Shown piece by piece: positions 62,824 to 64,000 of a stretch of DNA of 64,000 nt (its first letter is position 1; every line of letters starts with the position of its first letter). Position numbers and translations under genes: made by a program. Source of the stretch: JAHKLT01 sp046197865 (lineage in GTDB: Archaea > Methanobacteriota > Methanobacteria > Methanobacteriales > Methanobacteriaceae); NCBI RefSeq assembly GCF_046197865.1, contig NZ_CP166990.1:1240001-1304000 (forward strand). Reading direction: 5' to 3'. The notes beneath the pieces were generated by a model. That model was not told where the DNA came from and searched no databases. It saw nothing but the letters and a program-made list of their open reading frames with translations.

Positions 62824-63210
62824 TTAAACAAAGATTAATGTAAACCCATATACTCCTTTCTCCCCACCATAATATGAAATTTCAATAATACCATTTGAAT
62901 CTATAACTCCTACTTTTAAAGTACCTCCAATATTAAAAGTAATTTCGCTATATTCTAAACCATATACATCAGTTAATTTAGCATCTAAACTAAAAGTGTT
63001 ACAGGCATCTTCAGCAAATGTAATAATTGATAAATTATTAAAATTTTCATCTGAAACTATGATCGTGTCTTCTGAATAAATAACATTTTGTATACCATCT
63101 TTTAAATTGCTATTATCAAAAGTAGTAGCACTAATAACTGGTAAATTTATTATTAAAATAGCTAAAAATAATAAAAAAACATAAAATATTTTGTTTTTCA
63201 TTTTTATCAT
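62824..63210 (-). CDS. Small secreted protein of unknown function
   Basis: 128 aa with a clear signal peptide (KMKNKIFYVFLLFLAILIIN to VISA) and a mature domain of about 98 residues that looks all-beta. It ends FNIGGTLKVGVIDSNGIIEI and YGGEKGVYGFTLIFV. It contains one cysteine and no anchor. I recognise no family, but the end resembles the Ig-like strands of the adhesins, so it may be an orphan adhesin domain or a remnant. GAGGAG precedes ATG 63210; ATG 63201 is an alternative. ATTG/CAAT dyads lie upstream. Confidence 0.75.
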   Translation of the reverse strand: MIKMKNKIFYVFLLFLAILIINLPVISATTFDNSNLKDGIQNVIYSEDTIIVSDENFNNLSIITFAEDACNTFSLDAKLTDVYGLEYSEITFNIGGTLKVGVIDSNGIIEISYYGGEKGVYGFTLIFV

Positions 63211-63253
63211 AGCCTCTCCTCTTTAATAAAATTTTTTTATAAATATTTAGAAT

Positions 63254-63368
63254 AACAATAATTGATATTGCAACTATTATTTTTTTTATCAAAAATCTAT
63301 TTAAATAAAAAATCTAAAAAAGTTTAATAAAAAATCAGATAAATAAATTATTGTAATAACAATTATTG
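63254..63368 (-). promoter_or_regulatory. ATTG/CAAT dyads upstream of the small secreted gene
   Basis: AACAATAATTG (63254-63264) has a near-perfect inverted partner CAATTATTGCT (63360-63370). The right site overlaps a second dyad ATTGT-AATA-ACAAT (63350-63363). MarR proteins often bind ATTG...CAAT palindromes, and a marR gene lies about 600 bp downstream. Binding is inferred only. Confidence 0.35.
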
Positions 63369-63424
63369 CTATAACAACTAATTATGTTTTTTATAATATT
63401 TATAGTTTACAGAAAAATAAAAAT

Positions 63425-63778
63425 TTATTTAGGATACTTTAAATTAAAAGGAATATCAGTAGCTTCTAGTTTAAAAATAACTGGTCTTAAACCATCTCCG
63501 CAAGATACAATTGCAATACCTGGTTTGTTAATCCAATTTCCATTAAAAAATGATGCATTTTCCCCATCACTCGCTAATTTTAAAACATAAGGATAGAGAA
63601 CTTCCCATGCCCCATTACAAAATCTTTCAGGTTTTGTTAAATCAACGCAAAATACATCTCCTTCTTTATTAATAGGACATGAGCTTAAACCATCTACACC
63701 ATATTCTTTTGAAATATCCTCAAAAAAATTAGTTTTTAATACAGTTATTTTAACTTTATGTAATTGCTTTTGATTCAT
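63425..63778 (-). CDS. TIGR04076 family protein
   Basis: A 117-aa cytosolic protein of the TIGR04076 family, common in anaerobes, function unknown. Typical features: VKITVLKTNFFEDISKEYG near the N-terminus, CPINKEGDVFCVDL, PERFCNGAWEVLYPYVLKLA and VSCGDGLRPVIFKLEA. Four cysteines, some possibly for metal or redox chemistry. AGGTT precedes the ATG. Its upstream side carries a 22-bp direct repeat. Confidence 0.83.
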   Translation of the reverse strand: MNQKQLHKVKITVLKTNFFEDISKEYGVDGLSSCPINKEGDVFCVDLTKPERFCNGAWEVLYPYVLKLASDGENASFFNGNWINKPGIAIVSCGDGLRPVIFKLEATDIPFNLKYPK

Positions 63779-63910
63779 ATAATAACCTATAATTGAATTA
63801 TAATAACATTATTTAATATGTTTTTCTTTTTAATTTTTAAAATAAATAATAATAGTTTTATATAATTCGAACAATAATTAAAGAAATTTATTAACAAATA
63901 ATTCACGAAA

Positions 63911-63962
63911 AAATATTAAACAATAATCAATTAAAATGTTAAATATTAAACAATAATCAATT
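63911..63962. repeat. 22-bp direct repeat, two copies, 30-bp period
   Basis: AAATATTAAACAATAATCAA plus TT occurs exactly at 63911-63932 and 63941-63962, separated by 8 bp. It lies 130-185 bp upstream of the TIGR04076 gene at the window edge. No third copy before 64000. Could be a tandem operator or part of a longer array beyond the window. Confidence 0.7.
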
Positions 63963-64000
63963 TATTTAATAATTAACTAATTAAACAAATTGTTTTAATA

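Overview
The window is very AT-rich archaeal chromosome. The archaeal/eukaryotic-type ribosomal proteins (eL18, eL14, eL34, eL19, eL32, eS4), RNA polymerase subunits D, N and K, Cbf5/TruB, RNase P protein and archaeal AdkA place it in the Euryarchaeota. The pycA-birA pair, the MJ0158-type PLP protein and the giant adhesin-like proteins built of DUF11 and polymorphic-repeat domains point to Methanobacteriaceae, most like a host-associated Methanobrevibacter. Species is inference; there is no rRNA in the window.

Region 1 (1-23.1 kb, all on the minus strand) is a fused S10/spc/alpha-type superoperon. It reads from rpl3 (23.0 kb) through rpl4-rpl23-rpl2-rps19-rpl22-rps3-rpl29-eIF1-rnp1-rps17-rpl14-rpl24-rps4e-rpl5-rps14-rps8-rpl6-rpl32e-rpl19e-rpl18-rps5-rpl30-rpl15-secY-adkA-(YidC-like)-rpl34e-cmk-rpl14e-truB. 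An MFS drug exporter and tRNA-Ser(GGA) follow, then rps13-rps4-rps11-rpoD-rpl18e-rpl13-rps9-rpoN-rpoK-eno, with eno cut by the window edge. Most genes are 0-28 bp apart with strong Shine-Dalgarno sites. Several of the wider gaps hold clear inverted repeats.

Region 2 (23.2-35.8 kb) is housekeeping and metabolic: a SPOUT RNA methylase, a METTL5-like rRNA methylase, pyruvate carboxylase subunit A with biotin ligase, an MJ0158-family PLP enzyme, a MntP manganese exporter, ferritin, a SAM methyltransferase, an Fe-S aldo/keto reductase, a bacterial-type glutamate decarboxylase, a DUF488 protein and NADP glutamate dehydrogenase.

Region 3 (36.5-63.8 kb) is a cell-surface island. It has three very large secreted adhesin-like proteins (4152, about 1150 and 1723 aa), a BcsA-like membrane glycosyltransferase, a rhodanese, an XRE regulator with a DUF4013 membrane protein, a MarR regulator, a small secreted protein and a TIGR04076 protein. 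The 4152-aa protein carries two almost perfectly homogenised tandem arrays (9 units of 357 bp and 11 of 354 bp). The island looks like a surface-variation locus: anchored stalk-like glycoproteins, one unanchored secreted protein, a polysaccharide synthase and local regulators. No CRISPR array, insertion sequence or prophage was seen.
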